NCBI GenBank assembly: GCA_033030425.1
Contig: JAUFSD010000007.1
Location: 248,001-312,000, forward strand
Direction: 5' to 3'
DNA from: Verpa conica
Lineage: Eukaryota > Ascomycota > Pezizomycetes > Pezizales > Morchellaceae
Length of the DNA: 64,000 bases
In this document: positions 22,506 through 32,770 of the stretch, in pieces
Layout of the letters: each line of letters begins with the position of its first letter
How positions within the stretch are numbered: the stretch's first letter is position 1
Notes under the pieces: model-generated
Seen by the model: only the letters and a program-made list of their open reading frames with translations
Database searches by the model: none
Told to the model about the DNA's origin: nothing
Position numbers and translations under genes: made by a program

Positions 22506-23234
22506 ATGGCCAATAACGGTACATCTACGGTCATTTCGACCTCTCCCCCCAGCGACCCTACCTCAGACACATTTACAGTCTGTGTTTTGTAAGGCCCTCC
22601 TAATTAACCTACCCCTCACACTCTCCTAAATCCACCCCACTAACATTCCACAACTAGCTGCGGCGCAAACCCTGGTACTTCCCCCGCATACACTGAAGCC
22701 GCCGTCTCACTCGCTCAAGTGATGCACGCAAACTCCTGGTCCCTCGTCTACGGCGGCGGCACAGTCGGACTCATGGGAACCGTCTCCAACACACTCTGCA
22801 AGCTCGGTGGAAAAGTCCACGGCATTGTCCCCGCTGCCCTCGTGGCATTCGAACAAGGTGGTACTACCCCCGACGAGTCAGAGTATGGTAAAACTACTGT
22901 GGTTACAGATATGCATGCTCGTAAGTCAATGATGGGAAAGGCTGCAAATGCGTTTGTGGCCCTGCCTGGGGGATATGGAACTATGGAGGAGCTGTTTGAG
23001 GTGGTGACGTGGAATCAGTTGGGTATTCATGAGTGCCCGATTATTGTCTATAATGTTAATGGCTTCTATGATGGATTGCTCGGGTGGGTGAAGAGTGCGG
23101 CGGAGGCGGGGTTCATCAAGCCTGGTGCGCAGAGTATTATGGTAGAGGCGAAGACGGCGGAGGAGGTGGCGGATAGGATTAAGGATTATGTACCTGCGTC
23201 AGGGAGGATGAACCTTAATTGGGGGCAACAATAA
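22506..23234 (+). CDS. LOG-family cytokinin riboside 5'-monophosphate phosphoribohydrolase
   Basis: Lysine-decarboxylase-like Rossmann protein of the LOG family. Members release nucleobases, including active cytokinin bases in plants and some fungi, from 5'-monophosphates. Exons 22506-22588 and 22658-23234 (69-nt intron, branch CACTAAC), 219 aa. The splice yields FTVCVFCGANPGTSPAYTEAA. Then LVYGGGTVGLMGTVSNTL, the RK-containing MHARKSMMGKAANAFVALPG, and the signature PGGYGTMEELFEVVTW with the catalytic Glu. It is a stand-alone domain, not fused to isopentenyl transferase, and no cytokinin cluster surrounds it, so a general nucleotide-salvage role is as likely as cytokinin activation. Confidence 0.92.
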
Positions 23235-23601
23235 GTGTAAATGTAATCTCTTACTGAGTTCTTTTTAGCGATATCTTTGGAATTAGGCCCTTTTGACTAT
23301 TCGCTACTTTTCTTGGGCTCGGTGGGTTTAATTTTGGCCTATGGCATGTAGAAGCTGGATTAGCTAGAGATTTAGTTGGGTTGTATAACCTGTGTACCTG
23401 TACTTTTACTAGTGCCCAAATAATCATGCATCCTGAAGAGAATCTTTGAAAGACTCATACAAACTCCTTAATAATTGAATACGATATTTATTCTAGTTCA
23501 AATATAACGGGACAAAGGCACTTCTTGATATCATAGCTTCCTGTTATTCCATTATTCACAGAAGAAAAAACAAGAAACCTCTCTTAGGGAAAGACTTTTC
23601 T
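23235..23601. terminator. Convergent 3' region of LOG-type gene and PRE5
   Basis: 367 bp between converging stop codons, AT-rich, no ORF. It presumably contains both polyadenylation regions. Confidence 0.5.
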
Positions 23602-24599
23602 CTATTCCGTAGTATCCATAGCCCCCTCCGGGGCCGCCGCCGCCTCCTCTTCCTCCCCACCCCTACCACCCCTACTACTCTGAACATTCCCCAATTTCTC
23701 CAACCACTCGCCCACCTCATCCCCATCATACAGCTTAAACTTCTCTCCACCAACACCCACCACTGCCACACTCGTATTCGCAATCGTCAACTCCTTATCC
23801 TGAGCCAACGAGTCTCTCAACGCCTTCAGCCCATGCAAGACGAGCTCCTCCCTACTACTATCCGCAAACTCCTCATAGGTACGTTCCAGGTACGTCCTAG
23901 CACTCTGAGAGCGAGCTCCAATAGAGGCACCCCGGTATTCAAGCACCATCCCCGAGGGTTGGAATTCCCATAGATGAGGACCAGTCTCGTCGACTCCAGC
24001 AACGAGCAGCCCAACACCGTATGGACGACGTCCGTAGTGCTGGGTGTTGACCTGGGCTTTATCGGCAATAGCGTTGACAACCCGAGCGACGGGGACGGGT
24101 CGGTTGTAGAGGAGACGAGAGGACATTGATTGCTGCCGCATGAAGTTTGAGAGTACCCTAGCATCGGGTGCGAGACCCGCAAGAGCGACTCCAAGGTGGG
24201 TGTCGATGCCTTATAGGTGGGGTACATATCAGTAACTGCTTCTTATGGAGTGGTAGGTGGTGCAAACCGATAATCTTCTTTTGGTAACTCCCGAGCTCCT
24301 CGGCGTTTCGCTGGTAGTTGGAAGTATGTTAGTGGCTTGATTCATCTTTATCTATTTTTTCAATCCCGTTCTATCAAGGTTTGTAGTACCTTTAGAGCAA
24401 CGAGTACAGCATGTGTTTTGCTGACTAGCCCTACGGCTACGGATCCTTGTTTTATGGCTTCGAGAGCATATTCGACCTGGAAGATACGGCCTTGCGGGGA
24501 GCTATTGTGCACTGGGTTAGTGAAGTTTTATCTACTTGGATAGATTGAGGGGTGGGGTTACAAGGTGACGGAATCGTTGTCGTAGTTATTTCTGAACAT
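23602..24599 (-). CDS. PRE5: 20S proteasome subunit alpha6 (Pre5/PSMA1)
   Basis: Alpha-ring subunit of the 20S proteasome. Exons 24599-24562, 24501-24390, 24310-24268 and 24209-23602 (introns 60, 79 and 58 nt), 266 aa. The N-terminus [20 protein letters not shown] and [17 protein letters not shown] form the conserved alpha-type gate. Then [56 protein letters not shown] and [17 protein letters not shown], which point to alpha6 rather than the other alpha types. The tail (about 240-266) is Gly/Glu/Ala-rich. Exon 3 is only 43 nt, and all phases close exactly. Confidence 0.94.
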
Positions 24600-25188
24600 T
24601 TTTGATAGTGGATGTTCAGAAATGGATGGATGGCGGGGTGATGGATATGCTGGTGATGCTGTTTCGTGGGGTTGAGGTGTTGAGGGTTGACGCGGAGTTT
24701 ATTAGTGTTGTGGGGTACGCTATATTTGGTATATCACAGCACTGGAAATGACAGGACTCGACTTGAGGTAAAGACAGGGAAGATAGGGAAGACAGTGAGG
24801 AGCAGACAGTAAAGAGATCCTTATCAGAACCCAAAGATACCTCTATACAAGTTCCTTTTCTACAAGATAATTACCCAATATCTAAACAATTGACACAACC
24901 TGCCCCGCTATTCCCCGATAAGACAGCGGCCGGGTAATCATCGATGGCGGAACTCCAGAGTGGGGCATTGAGTATTACTACCCCCCTCGTAACTACCCAT
25001 GCGAAGCGAATAAAGATTTCAAAGAAGGATTTCTAAGCTGCATTTCTCCACGGAGTCTTTATCCCCCTAAACCTCCCCACCAAACCCTACCATAAAAAGG
25101 GTCCTCACAACTTCAGATCCCTCAATTCCCGAATAGACACTACTTTACGCCCTCATACACTTACGAATTTAGCATAGAAGCGCCCAAA
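24600..25188. promoter_or_regulatory. PRE5-DRE2 divergent promoter region
   Basis: 589 bp between divergent starts. Contains GATGG/GGTG-rich sequence near PRE5 and a CGGCCGGGTAATCATCGATGG stretch around 24928. I see no complete Rpn4-type proteasome element. The small minus frame at 24616-24834 is Ser/Thr/Ile low-complexity and not called. Confidence 0.4.
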
Positions 25189-26215
25189 ATGACCCCTCCA
25201 GCAGTCCTCATTGACACGTCCTCAGACTTCAGTCTCCCCCCCACAACCACCTCCGCTGGACGAACGCTCCTCCTCTGCCCCCCCTCTATATCCTCTACTC
25301 CCCAGCTCCTAGAATCCGCTCTCTCAACCCTCCCCCGAGAATCCACAGATGTCCAAATGCTTGACCGCCTCGCCCTCAACCTCGTCACCCTCCCACCCAG
25401 CACCTACACCTCCGTCCTCCTCCTCTCCTCTCCCACCTCCGCGCCCGAACTCCCCTCACACCTCTTGGAGAAAATATTCGCCTCCATGACCCCAGGGTCT
25501 AAATGGCGTTCTCAAGACAACGCTCTTGCCACCAGCGCCGACAAGTTAGCACTCCTCATGGCGGGGTTCCTAGTTGAAGAGAAAGGCACCGTTTTGGTGA
25601 AGCCAGATACAAGCGCAGTGAAGAGCGTGCCTTTAAAGCTACGGCGGAAAGCGGATGGAGGTAGTGGTGCAGTGGTTCCGAAGCCAGCTGCTGCTGCACC
25701 AGTACCGGTGCCGGTGAAAACTAATGGTGTTGGGTTTGTGGATTTTAGTGATGATCTAGATGATGAGGAGCTTATTGATGAAGATACACTATTGGATGGT
25801 GATGATTTGGCGGCTCCGATTCAGCAACGTACTTTACCCCCCCTTGATCCCCCTCCTCGTTGTTAATTACTGACATAGTCTAGCGCCGGAGTGTCGACCT
25901 AAGCCCGGGAAGCGTAGACGTGCATGCAAGGACTGTACATGTGGCCTCAAGGAGCAGCTCGCAGAAGAAGATGAGTCGCAGAGGTCAGCGGCTGATAAGG
26001 CTCTTGCTGCGGCGAAGGAGAAGGCTGCAGCAGGGTTCAAACTCGATGCAGATGATCTTGCGGAAATAGATTTCACGGTCGAGGGGAAGGCGAGTAGTTG
26101 TGGGAGCTGTTACTTGGGGGATGCGTTTAGGTGTGCGGGGTGTCCATATATTGGGTTGCCGGCGTTCAAGCCGGGGGAGATGGTGGTCATAGATACAGCA
26201 GATGATCAGCTGTGA
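25189..26215 (+). CDS. DRE2: Anamorsin homolog Dre2, cytosolic Fe-S cluster assembly
   Basis: Electron-transfer partner of the diflavin reductase Tah18 at the start of cytosolic iron-sulfur assembly. Exons 25189-25828 and 25884-26215 (55-nt intron GTACTT...CTAG, branch TACTGAC), 323 aa. The N-terminal half is the degenerate methyltransferase-like domain; an acidic linker follows ([20 protein letters not shown]). Exon 2 carries the two cluster-binding motifs: motif [19 protein letters not shown], and motif [16 protein letters not shown] (CX2CX7CX2C). Then [14 protein letters not shown]. The gene would look broken without the intron, because the cysteine motifs are in a different frame from exon 1. 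A GTGAGT overlaps the stop region but no further exon is needed. Confidence 0.93.
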
Positions 26216-26668
26216 GTGTTTAAAGTATGTCTTTTTTTTTTTTCCTTTTCTTTTCTATTTTTCTCTTCATGGGGTTCGGTTCGGGGTTATAGGTCTTGTT
26301 GCGGGGTGAGAAAATCCAGATACAGCTTGGGGGCTTAATTGCATTGCGGGCTCTTACATAGATATTACTTATGAGAAGACGAGTTATAAATGATACGAAT
26401 AGAAACGAACTTATTCAACGATATATGAGACTATTGTTTAGTAGTGAGCTAGTTAGGTGATATTTGGTAATAGAACGAGTGACGTTCCGTGACCACCCAC
26501 TAAAACAATCTATGACTACATACACTTCCTCAAAAATAAGCTAAGCTAAGCTCTTATAACCCCCCAAACCCCTCCACCTGTCCTTTACCCCACCATACCT
26601 ACACCCATACAGTCGCGAACCGCATACGAATTACCAGATCCAGCTCAACTCAGCTCAACTCACTTAAA
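26216..26668. other. Intergenic after DRE2
   Basis: 453 bp. T-rich tract at about 26230-26265 after the DRE2 stop, then AT-rich sequence. A short CA-rich leader with a duplicated CAGCTCAACT at about 26640-26660 precedes the candidate microprotein. Confidence 0.45.
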
Positions 26669-26826
26669 ATGGCACCCTTGCTTGTACGCACCCTACCCTC
26701 TACATTATTGACCTGGCACTAACACCAACAAAGATTCCAATAATCATCAACGTCGTCGGCCTCTCCTGGGGATTCCTGACCTGCATCGACAAGAGGCTTA
26801 CTGTTCCTTTTGTTGCCCTTCTATGA
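26669..26826 (+). CDS. Candidate 35-residue membrane microprotein
   Basis: I do not recognise this gene. An ATG in good context (AAAATGG) opens a 15-nt exon (26669-26683). A 50-nt intron follows with donor GTACGC, branch CACTAAC and acceptor AAAG, then an exon 26734-26826. The product is 35 aa: MAPLL-IPIIINVVGLSWG..., one hydrophobic segment over most of its length with an internal CIDKR. Splice signals are all in place and the phase closes, which is why I list it, but a 35-residue frame can arise by chance. Its size and single membrane span are like small subunits of respiratory, ATP synthase or ER membrane complexes; no specific family is claimed. Confidence 0.4.
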
Positions 26827-27344
26827 GTCGCTTGTAAGGGATAAGGGATTGTAGTTTTGTCATGGGAAGCTATTGAAAGGGGGACTTTCCCCCTCTCTTT
26901 TGTAGGAAACTGATGGTGCTTCTATTCCCGCTTAACAAACATATATCGTTTTAGACCTACATAGCTAAATCTATCACCCATAATGTTCTACTGTTTGTGT
27001 CACCATAACCCCGAGTGATTCCCTATGACATTACTATGACCAACCAAGTGAAAATAAAAACACATCCTATTAGGCGGACATCCTTCATTATCTCTGCAGT
27101 AAATACCCTCTTAAAAAACACCTCAAAATCCAGGTTTTGTCGTCAATCATTCACCAAACCCAACATGTCTTGGCAGGCGGTAATCAAGAATAGCGAATAG
27201 AGATGAGACGGGAAGGCAAGCGGGCGTCGCGTCACTTCAGCCCCCGAGCCCCATCGCACCCACAAACCACCACCACCAACCCACCACCTACCACCAAGAA
27301 AGCCCACGACCTCCCACCACAAACCTATATCCACAACCACCACC
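26827..27344. other. Intergenic before VPS55
   Basis: 518 bp with no supported gene. The last roughly 120 bp are a CCACCA-rich leader ending at the VPS55 ATG. A minus-strand copy of the recurring 9-mer ATCACTCGG lies at 27011-27019. Confidence 0.45.
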
Positions 27345-27875
27345 ATGGCTGGTCTCAAAACCATTATCGCTCTATCCTTCGTAAACACCCTCCTCCCCTC
27401 TCTTTAGCGCTACAAAGAGCTTAACTAACTATCCTCCCCCCCCCCCACATACAGGTCCTCGCGATCGGCTTCCTCCTCGTCATCCTCTCCTCCGCCCTCT
27501 TCGGGAACTACTACCCCCTCCTCGTCGTCGCAACATACTGTCTCGCGCCCCTCCCGAACGCAATCTGTTCGCGGTGCAGTAGTCCAGATGACTTTATCGA
27601 TAGTGCCGGCACTGGTATCCTAGACCTCGGAAGGTTCCTAACTGGTTTCTTTGTCGTCATGGGAATCGGTAAGTCATTTTCTTCTTTCTTACTCCCTTTC
27701 TTTCTTCTTCTAAAGTTGATAATACTAATGTGTGTATTTAGCCTTGCCGGCCGTTCTGGCTCATTCTGGGGTTATTCAGATCCCGGCTATGGTCATGTCG
27801 ATTATTGGGGGCTTGCTCATCTATGGTACAATCATCTCGTTTACGATGTTTTTTCAGGAAGAGACGGACTTTTAA
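27345..27875 (+). CDS. VPS55: Vps55 endosomal sorting membrane protein
   Basis: Small four-span membrane protein that works with Vps68 in late endosome to vacuole trafficking; related to mammalian OB-RGRP/LEPROT. Exons 27345-27380, 27455-27668 and 27742-27875 (introns 74 and 73 nt), 127 aa. Reads MAGLKTIIALSF / VLAIGFLLVILSSALFGNYY, PLLVVATYCLAPLPNAICSR, then ILDLGRFLTGFFVVMGIALP and MSIIGGLLIYGTIISFTMFF. The family hallmark YCLAPLPNAIC is intact. Intron 1 ends in a C-rich run before ACAG; intron 2 has a TACTAAT branch site. Confidence 0.93.
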
Positions 27876-29021
27876 GGCTATAACGGGGGGATGAGAGAGG
27901 GAGTTATGAGGTTGCTGCTACTGTTACTGCTCGTAGAATGGACGATTATTTATGATGGAAGGAATGAGCATATTATGGGAATGTGGAGGGGAGAGGGGAG
28001 AGAAGGCGGAAAAGGTACTTAGTCCCTAGAGAGGGGAAGCTGAAGGGAAGTTGGAAAATATGGCAGGATCGGCGCAGGGGTTACTATTATCCAAATGTAC
28101 TGTACCATATAACCTTTTTTTTTTCTCTACGAACGGCGGGTGTGGGAAGGTGAGCTGGTTAATTAGTTTTTTGCGGGATAACTGGGTGCTTTTTGATTTT
28201 TTTGATTTTTTTTTTCCTTTCCCACCCCTTCTCTAGTATTTTTTTTAGCAGCGGGGATTATGAAACATGTTCTGGCTTTACTTTCTTGCATGTGCTTATG
28301 GTCATGACTATTATCAAGTGGGATATCAATAGTCTCTTAGTCATATAACACAAGAGTGGTGGTGGTTCCTACTTCTAGGACAACAAACCTTGTTTTTGTA
28401 TCCTTTGGCTCTTTTCCTTATGCAATCTGGGGTAAAGCAGAATTAACACTTGGAGCTTTATGAATCCGAGGCTTGAGGTAAAAGACCGTTTATAGCTATT
28501 CCCTTCCTTTTCAGAATATTAATCTCTATTGTTAAAAATAAGCCTTGAAAAATAAGCTAGAAACATAGAGGTAAAGACGGAAATTAAACGGGTCCGATAG
28601 TCGTAGTTTAAGACTATGATCCTGCGATTAAATTAAAATAACCAGAGGCTTTAGGGTTAAGTCATTACCTACTATATCTCCCTCACCAAGAATCACTCAT
28701 AAATGGACTTCGGAGATAGCCACACTTTCCAGTACTAAATACACTAAGAACAAGTTGAACTACCTCTAATCCAAATATCAATTTTAAGAGATCAACTTAC
28801 CATAAATCTATGTAAGCACCCTTTTTTTTCTTTACACTTGTCTTCCTACCAGATGCAGCTGTAGCTTACTCATAAGTAGCTCGCTACAAAATACAACCAA
28901 TAACTAATACAGGAACCCTCAAAACTCCGCAATAAATCATGAACAAAAAAAGAAGACAATTACTCTTAACCTAAAGAAATAGAAACTAGCGTAAAAAGTA
29001 CCATACACCTACATGCTCCTA
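27876..29021. other. Intergenic, convergent, AT-rich
   Basis: 1.1 kb between VPS55 and GPI17 3' ends. T-rich tracts at 28109-28120 and 28190-28250. Beyond 28400 the sequence is AT-rich with no ORF. Nothing else recognised. Confidence 0.5.
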
Positions 29022-30830
29022 TTATGGACCTGTAGCAGCCCTCTGTGCCTTCCAAACCCTCAATATCCTCGCAAGCTCCTTCGCTGCACCCATAATCAAA
29101 GGCACACCAACAGGTCCCATGAGTGGTAAATACACCGCAACCTTATGTTCTTCCGGGAAGTATACTTGGCCGACCATACTCTTCTCAAAAAACGCTCTTT
29201 CGGCTTGAAGTGCTGCATTTTTGCCTTCTTCTAGAGCGCCTCCCTCACCACCAAACCGCCCATTCTTGAGTTCACGGCATGCATTCTTAAGTGATAACAG
29301 AGTCGACGCTACTGACGTAGAAACCGAAGAAGGGATAGAAATAGATGGAAGAGCTAGCGTCAATCTATACAGGGAACCAAGGGTCGAAGATGCAGAGACG
29401 AGAAGCTCAGCAGACCGTTGACGAGCTAACGAATCAAGCCTGATAGGCAATGACGCTGGATGAGTAGGTGCCCCAAGAAGTGAAAGAAGCTGGGTAGCAA
29501 AGAGGTCAAGTGCCGGCTTTAATGCCTCTTTGCTCAAGTGAGATGTAAGCTCCTGGCCAGAAGAACTATTATTAGGATTCAAGACCATGACACCACCCCA
29601 CTGAGGAAGAAGGAAAGCATTTGTTGCGCTATCCGAAATCAGGAGAGGGGATTGATCCTTTGACGGGATGTAAATAATGAAATTAATCGTTGGATAACTC
29701 GTAATGCTGACTAGTGGCCATTCGGCACTGTTGATGAAGCTACTAAGATCCTCTTTTTTAAGAACCCATTGCCCTTTACTCTCTTCACCCTCCGGCCCAG
29801 GAACCCATGTCGGAGCAACACTCGAAGACAATGATGCGTAGAACTGGATCTGTGAATCAACGGTGAATGTGCTGATTCCCCCCAAAGCATCTAGGAGCGG
29901 TTGCAAATATTCAGAAATAGCATGCTCAACATCCCAACTATTTGGAAATCCAGATGCAGTAAAAAGAGAAAACGTCAAGTGGTATGTTGGAGAATATCTA
30001 ACAATTCGGCTCATTTTCCGAGTAATGTCTGCCGTATTCACCTTACCCAAACCATTATTCCCATTCGAGGTGCTAGATGAAGCCGCAGGAGAAGAGGGGC
30101 CTGAGGTAGTGGATGCCAAAAGATAGGAGATCATTTGCTGTTCCTCGGCGAATATCTCCTGGAGAGTACTAGCTACAAATGCCGAGAGGCTCGTAGAGGG
30201 GTTGTAGGAAGGCGAGTAAGACAAGTTTATCACTCGTGATGATGGAGTGAGATTATATGAGTGGGGTGTTCCCGCTAGCCCAGGAGTAAGTCGTAAAGTT
30301 GCTGCTACAATTTCGTCTTCTTCACCCTGGTGTGACCCTGAGACATTCGTAGAGAGCCGAAGCCGCAGGTGATGAGCGGAGAAGTCATTTGCATCATCAA
30401 GTGCATGTTGCACGGTCTTCAGTAGATTTTCAGGATCAGGTAGTAATGGCGCTTCTACATCTATGAGTAGTGGAAACTCTGCTCTACATGCCTGTTTCCC
30501 ACTTAGCTTCCCAGTTCCTAAAAAAAGGGGGAGACACCAATGCAAACATACTCTTCCATCAGCCCAGCTCTGCATTTCTTTCAACGGCAGTGGTGCTCGG
30601 TATATAGCCGTTGTTACCCACCATAATGGCAACCCTACAGAAATAACCACAATCCAAAAGGATAGAAGAACGAAAGATCGAGTGCGAATATTCTCGGGGG
30701 TGTCTGGTGGAGGTTCCTTCTTCTTTCCCAAGATGGAATCCACCGCATCTAAAGGTGGTTCTTCTGTCGCTGCTGTAGATAGTACATTTCCAAGCGTAGA
30801 AGCCGTATTGGGCCCCAAGGTGGAAGCCAT
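29022..30830 (-). CDS. GPI17: GPI transamidase subunit Gpi17/PIG-S
   Basis: ER-membrane subunit of the complex that attaches GPI anchors to proteins. The open frame is continuous, but a likely 60-nt intron sits at 30551-30492 (donor GTATGT, branch-like GCTAAG, acceptor ACAG). Removing it joins MQSWADGR to ACRAEFPLLIDVE, which matches the family; keeping it adds 20 unconserved residues. Exons 30830-30552 and 30491-29022, 582 aa. One membrane span near the N-terminus (FVLLSFWIVVISVGLPLWWV, about 52-75) and one at the C-terminus (VYLPLMGPVGVPLIM). Motifs are HALDDANDFSAHHLRLRL, FINSAEWPLVSITSYP, and NFIIYIPSKDQSPL. Divergent from the NmrA-like gene. Confidence 0.92.
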   Translation of the reverse strand: MASTLGPNTASTLGNVLSTAATEEPPLDAVDSILGKKKEPPPDTPENIRTRSFVLLSFWIVVISVGLPLWWVTTAIYRAPLPLKEMQSWADGRVCLHWCLPLFLGTGKLSGKQACRAEFPLLIDVEAPLLPDPENLLKTVQHALDDANDFSAHHLRLRLSTNVSGSHQGEEDEIVAATLRLTPGLAGTPHSYNLTPSSRVINLSYSPSYNPSTSLSAFVASTLQEIFAEEQQMISYLLASTTSGPSSPAASSSTSNGNNGLGKVNTADITRKMSRIVRYSPTYHLTFSLFTASGFPNSWDVEHAISEYLQPLLDALGGISTFTVDSQIQFYASLSSSVAPTWVPGPEGEESKGQWVLKKEDLSSFINSAEWPLVSITSYPTINFIIYIPSKDQSPLLISDSATNAFLLPQWGGVMVLNPNNSSSGQELTSHLSKEALKPALDLFATQLLSLLGAPTHPASLPIRLDSLARQRSAELLVSASSTLGSLYRLTLALPSISIPSSVSTSVASTLLSLKNACRELKNGRFGGEGGALEEGKNAALQAERAFFEKSMVGQVYFPEEHKVAVYLPLMGPVGVPLIMGAAKELARILRVWKAQRAATGP

Positions 30831-31519
30831 TATACTCAGACGTGATTGTAGATGACTGACCGCAGGTAGTGTTGAGGCTCAAATGTCGCGGATCGCGACA
30901 CCTGGCAGGTAACAACCGAGATCACGTGGATATTTACCAGTTTAGGTATCCCCGGCCCCACATATTGGCATTGAACTCGGCCGATGGTATTCGATACCGG
31001 CCGAGATATTGAATATACATGTACCCATTATCCCACCCGAAGAATATCTCGGCCGAGCAAAGTCATTTGTAATACAGGATCGAGCCCCGTAGAGAGAATC
31101 CCCACGAAAATCCAATTAGCTCAAGTAAAACATTGCGGTTGCGCTTGATTCCTAACAGTTCGGTATACGATGGTCCTCGGAAGTTATCCGCATAGTGCTC
31201 AAAAACGATGAGGTGCAGCTACCCGCTGTTACATCTTGTGGAGGCGGTGACGTCATTAGATCAAGTATTGATAATACGTTTGGAGCTTTATCGATGGAAT
31301 AGCCAATTCAAGTAAATGAGAGACAGTAATTCACCCGATTGCCTTTGGCTACAATTATATTAAGAGATCAAAGTCGTACAAACCAGCTTGATATCTGAAG
31401 TATAAAGTTCATGAAAATCCGCTGCCAGGAATCTACAAAACAGACAAAACACACACAGAACTACAAACACACAACTCGAATTATAGTTTTTACTATCCCC
31501 AACCACATAGAAAGCAACA
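30831..31519. promoter_or_regulatory. GPI17-NmrA divergent promoter region
   Basis: 689 bp. Contains a cluster of CGGCCG palindromes (separate entry). The last 150 bp before the NmrA ATG are an A-rich leader. No gene seen. Confidence 0.5.
30976..31057. promoter_or_regulatory. CGGCCG palindrome cluster with inverted repeats
   Basis: CTCGGCC (30976-30982) pairs with GGCCGAG (30999-31005) around a near-palindromic GGTATTCGATACC. A second, 13-bp perfect inverted repeat pairs 30998-31010 with 31043-31055 (CGGCCGAGATATT against AATATCTCGGCCG). CGG triplets facing CCG are the half-sites used by fungal Zn2Cys6 regulators, so a binding-site cluster is plausible. Confidence 0.6.
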
Positions 31520-32770
31520 ATGAGCAAGCTCTTAGTAGTCTTCGGTGCTACCGGTACCCAGGGCGGCTCAGTCATCAAAAGCGTTCTCGCAAACCCCAAG
31601 CTCTCACAGGCATATAAAATTCGTGCAATAACTCGTGATCCATCGAAGCCCGCAGGCCAAGAATTAGCGGGTAAAGGAGTCGATGTAGTCAAGGTATGAA
31701 TCGAACCGATATTAACTCCGAATCATGTCTATTAACCATCACTTCAATAGGCGGATTTACTTGATAAAGGCACAATCCGCAATGCACTTGTCGGCGCCCA
31801 TTCAGTCTTTGCTGTGACGAATTGCAAGTTCTCATGTATTTCTGACATTGGTAAAAGAGCACGCAAGCTAACAAGGGCACCAGACTGGGAGAAAGCATCG
31901 AAGGAGAGTGAGGTGACACAAGGGAAAAATATCGCCGACGTTGCGAAAGAGGTCGGTGTGGAACACCTGATTTGGTCCTCGCTACCAAATGCCACAAAGT
32001 GTACGTAATTTAGTAATCTACACCTCACCCATAAGTTTGTGCTAAACTATAATACAGTAACCAGCGGGAAATTATCAAATATCCCCCATTTCGACGGGAA
32101 AGCGGAGGTCGAAGATTACATCAATGCACTTGGAGTTCCTGCAACATTCTTTTTGCCAGGGTTCTACATGCAGAACATGAAGCTATTCATGAAAAAGGTA
32201 CAGTTTCCACCCACCTACTCTTCACGCCACTTTGGACATGTCACCCTAAAATAACTCTATAATTGTAGGGTGAAGATGGGGTTTACAACCTGGCACTGCC
32301 CTTTAGTAGGGACACCGTAATCCCGCTTTTCAACGCAGTGGATGATACCGGCAAATTTGTTAGCGCTATTCTATCCTCAGAATATGCAAAGCCCAGTGGA
32401 AAGCGTGTCTTGGGAGCAACAGGCTGGTACACCCCAAAAGAGATGCTGAGTACATTTACGGAAGTCACAGGAAAGGATACAAATTTCGTGCAAGTGCCTG
32501 ATGACACCTTTAAGGGTTTCTTTCCCGGGTTTATGGCACAGGAAATGCTAGAGAACCTCAAGCTGGTCGAGGAATATTCTTACTACGGTCCTGGGGCTAA
32601 AGAGAACTTGAAGGAATCACTGAAGGTATGAAACATCCTACGATACTCGTCAAAATTACGGCGCTCTATCCTTTTTACATGGCAGGTATCTGATGTTCAT
32701 TTGTTAGATTTTGGACCAACCCCCCACGAGCTTCAAGGAATACATGGAGGGAAGTGGGCCTTGGGAATAA
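31520..32770 (+). CDS. NmrA-like NAD(P)-binding protein
   Basis: Atypical short-chain dehydrogenase fold of the NmrA/HSCARG type; such proteins sense the NAD(P)(H) state and control transcription factors, or act as reductases. Six exons: 31520-31693, 31751-31823, 31884-32000, 32058-32197, 32269-32625 and 32708-32770, 307 aa. The Rossmann loop is VVFGATGTQGGSVIKS (the family's GxTGxxG region). Then VFAVTNYWEKASKESEVTQG, VGVEHLIWSSLPNATK, and VPATFFLPGFYMQNM. Intron 2 (31824-31883) has a GCAAGT donor, a GC-AG intron supported by restoring the conserved TNYWEKAS and by a GCTAAC branch. It is 60 nt and stop-free. Enzyme or regulator role cannot be decided from sequence. Confidence 0.9.
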
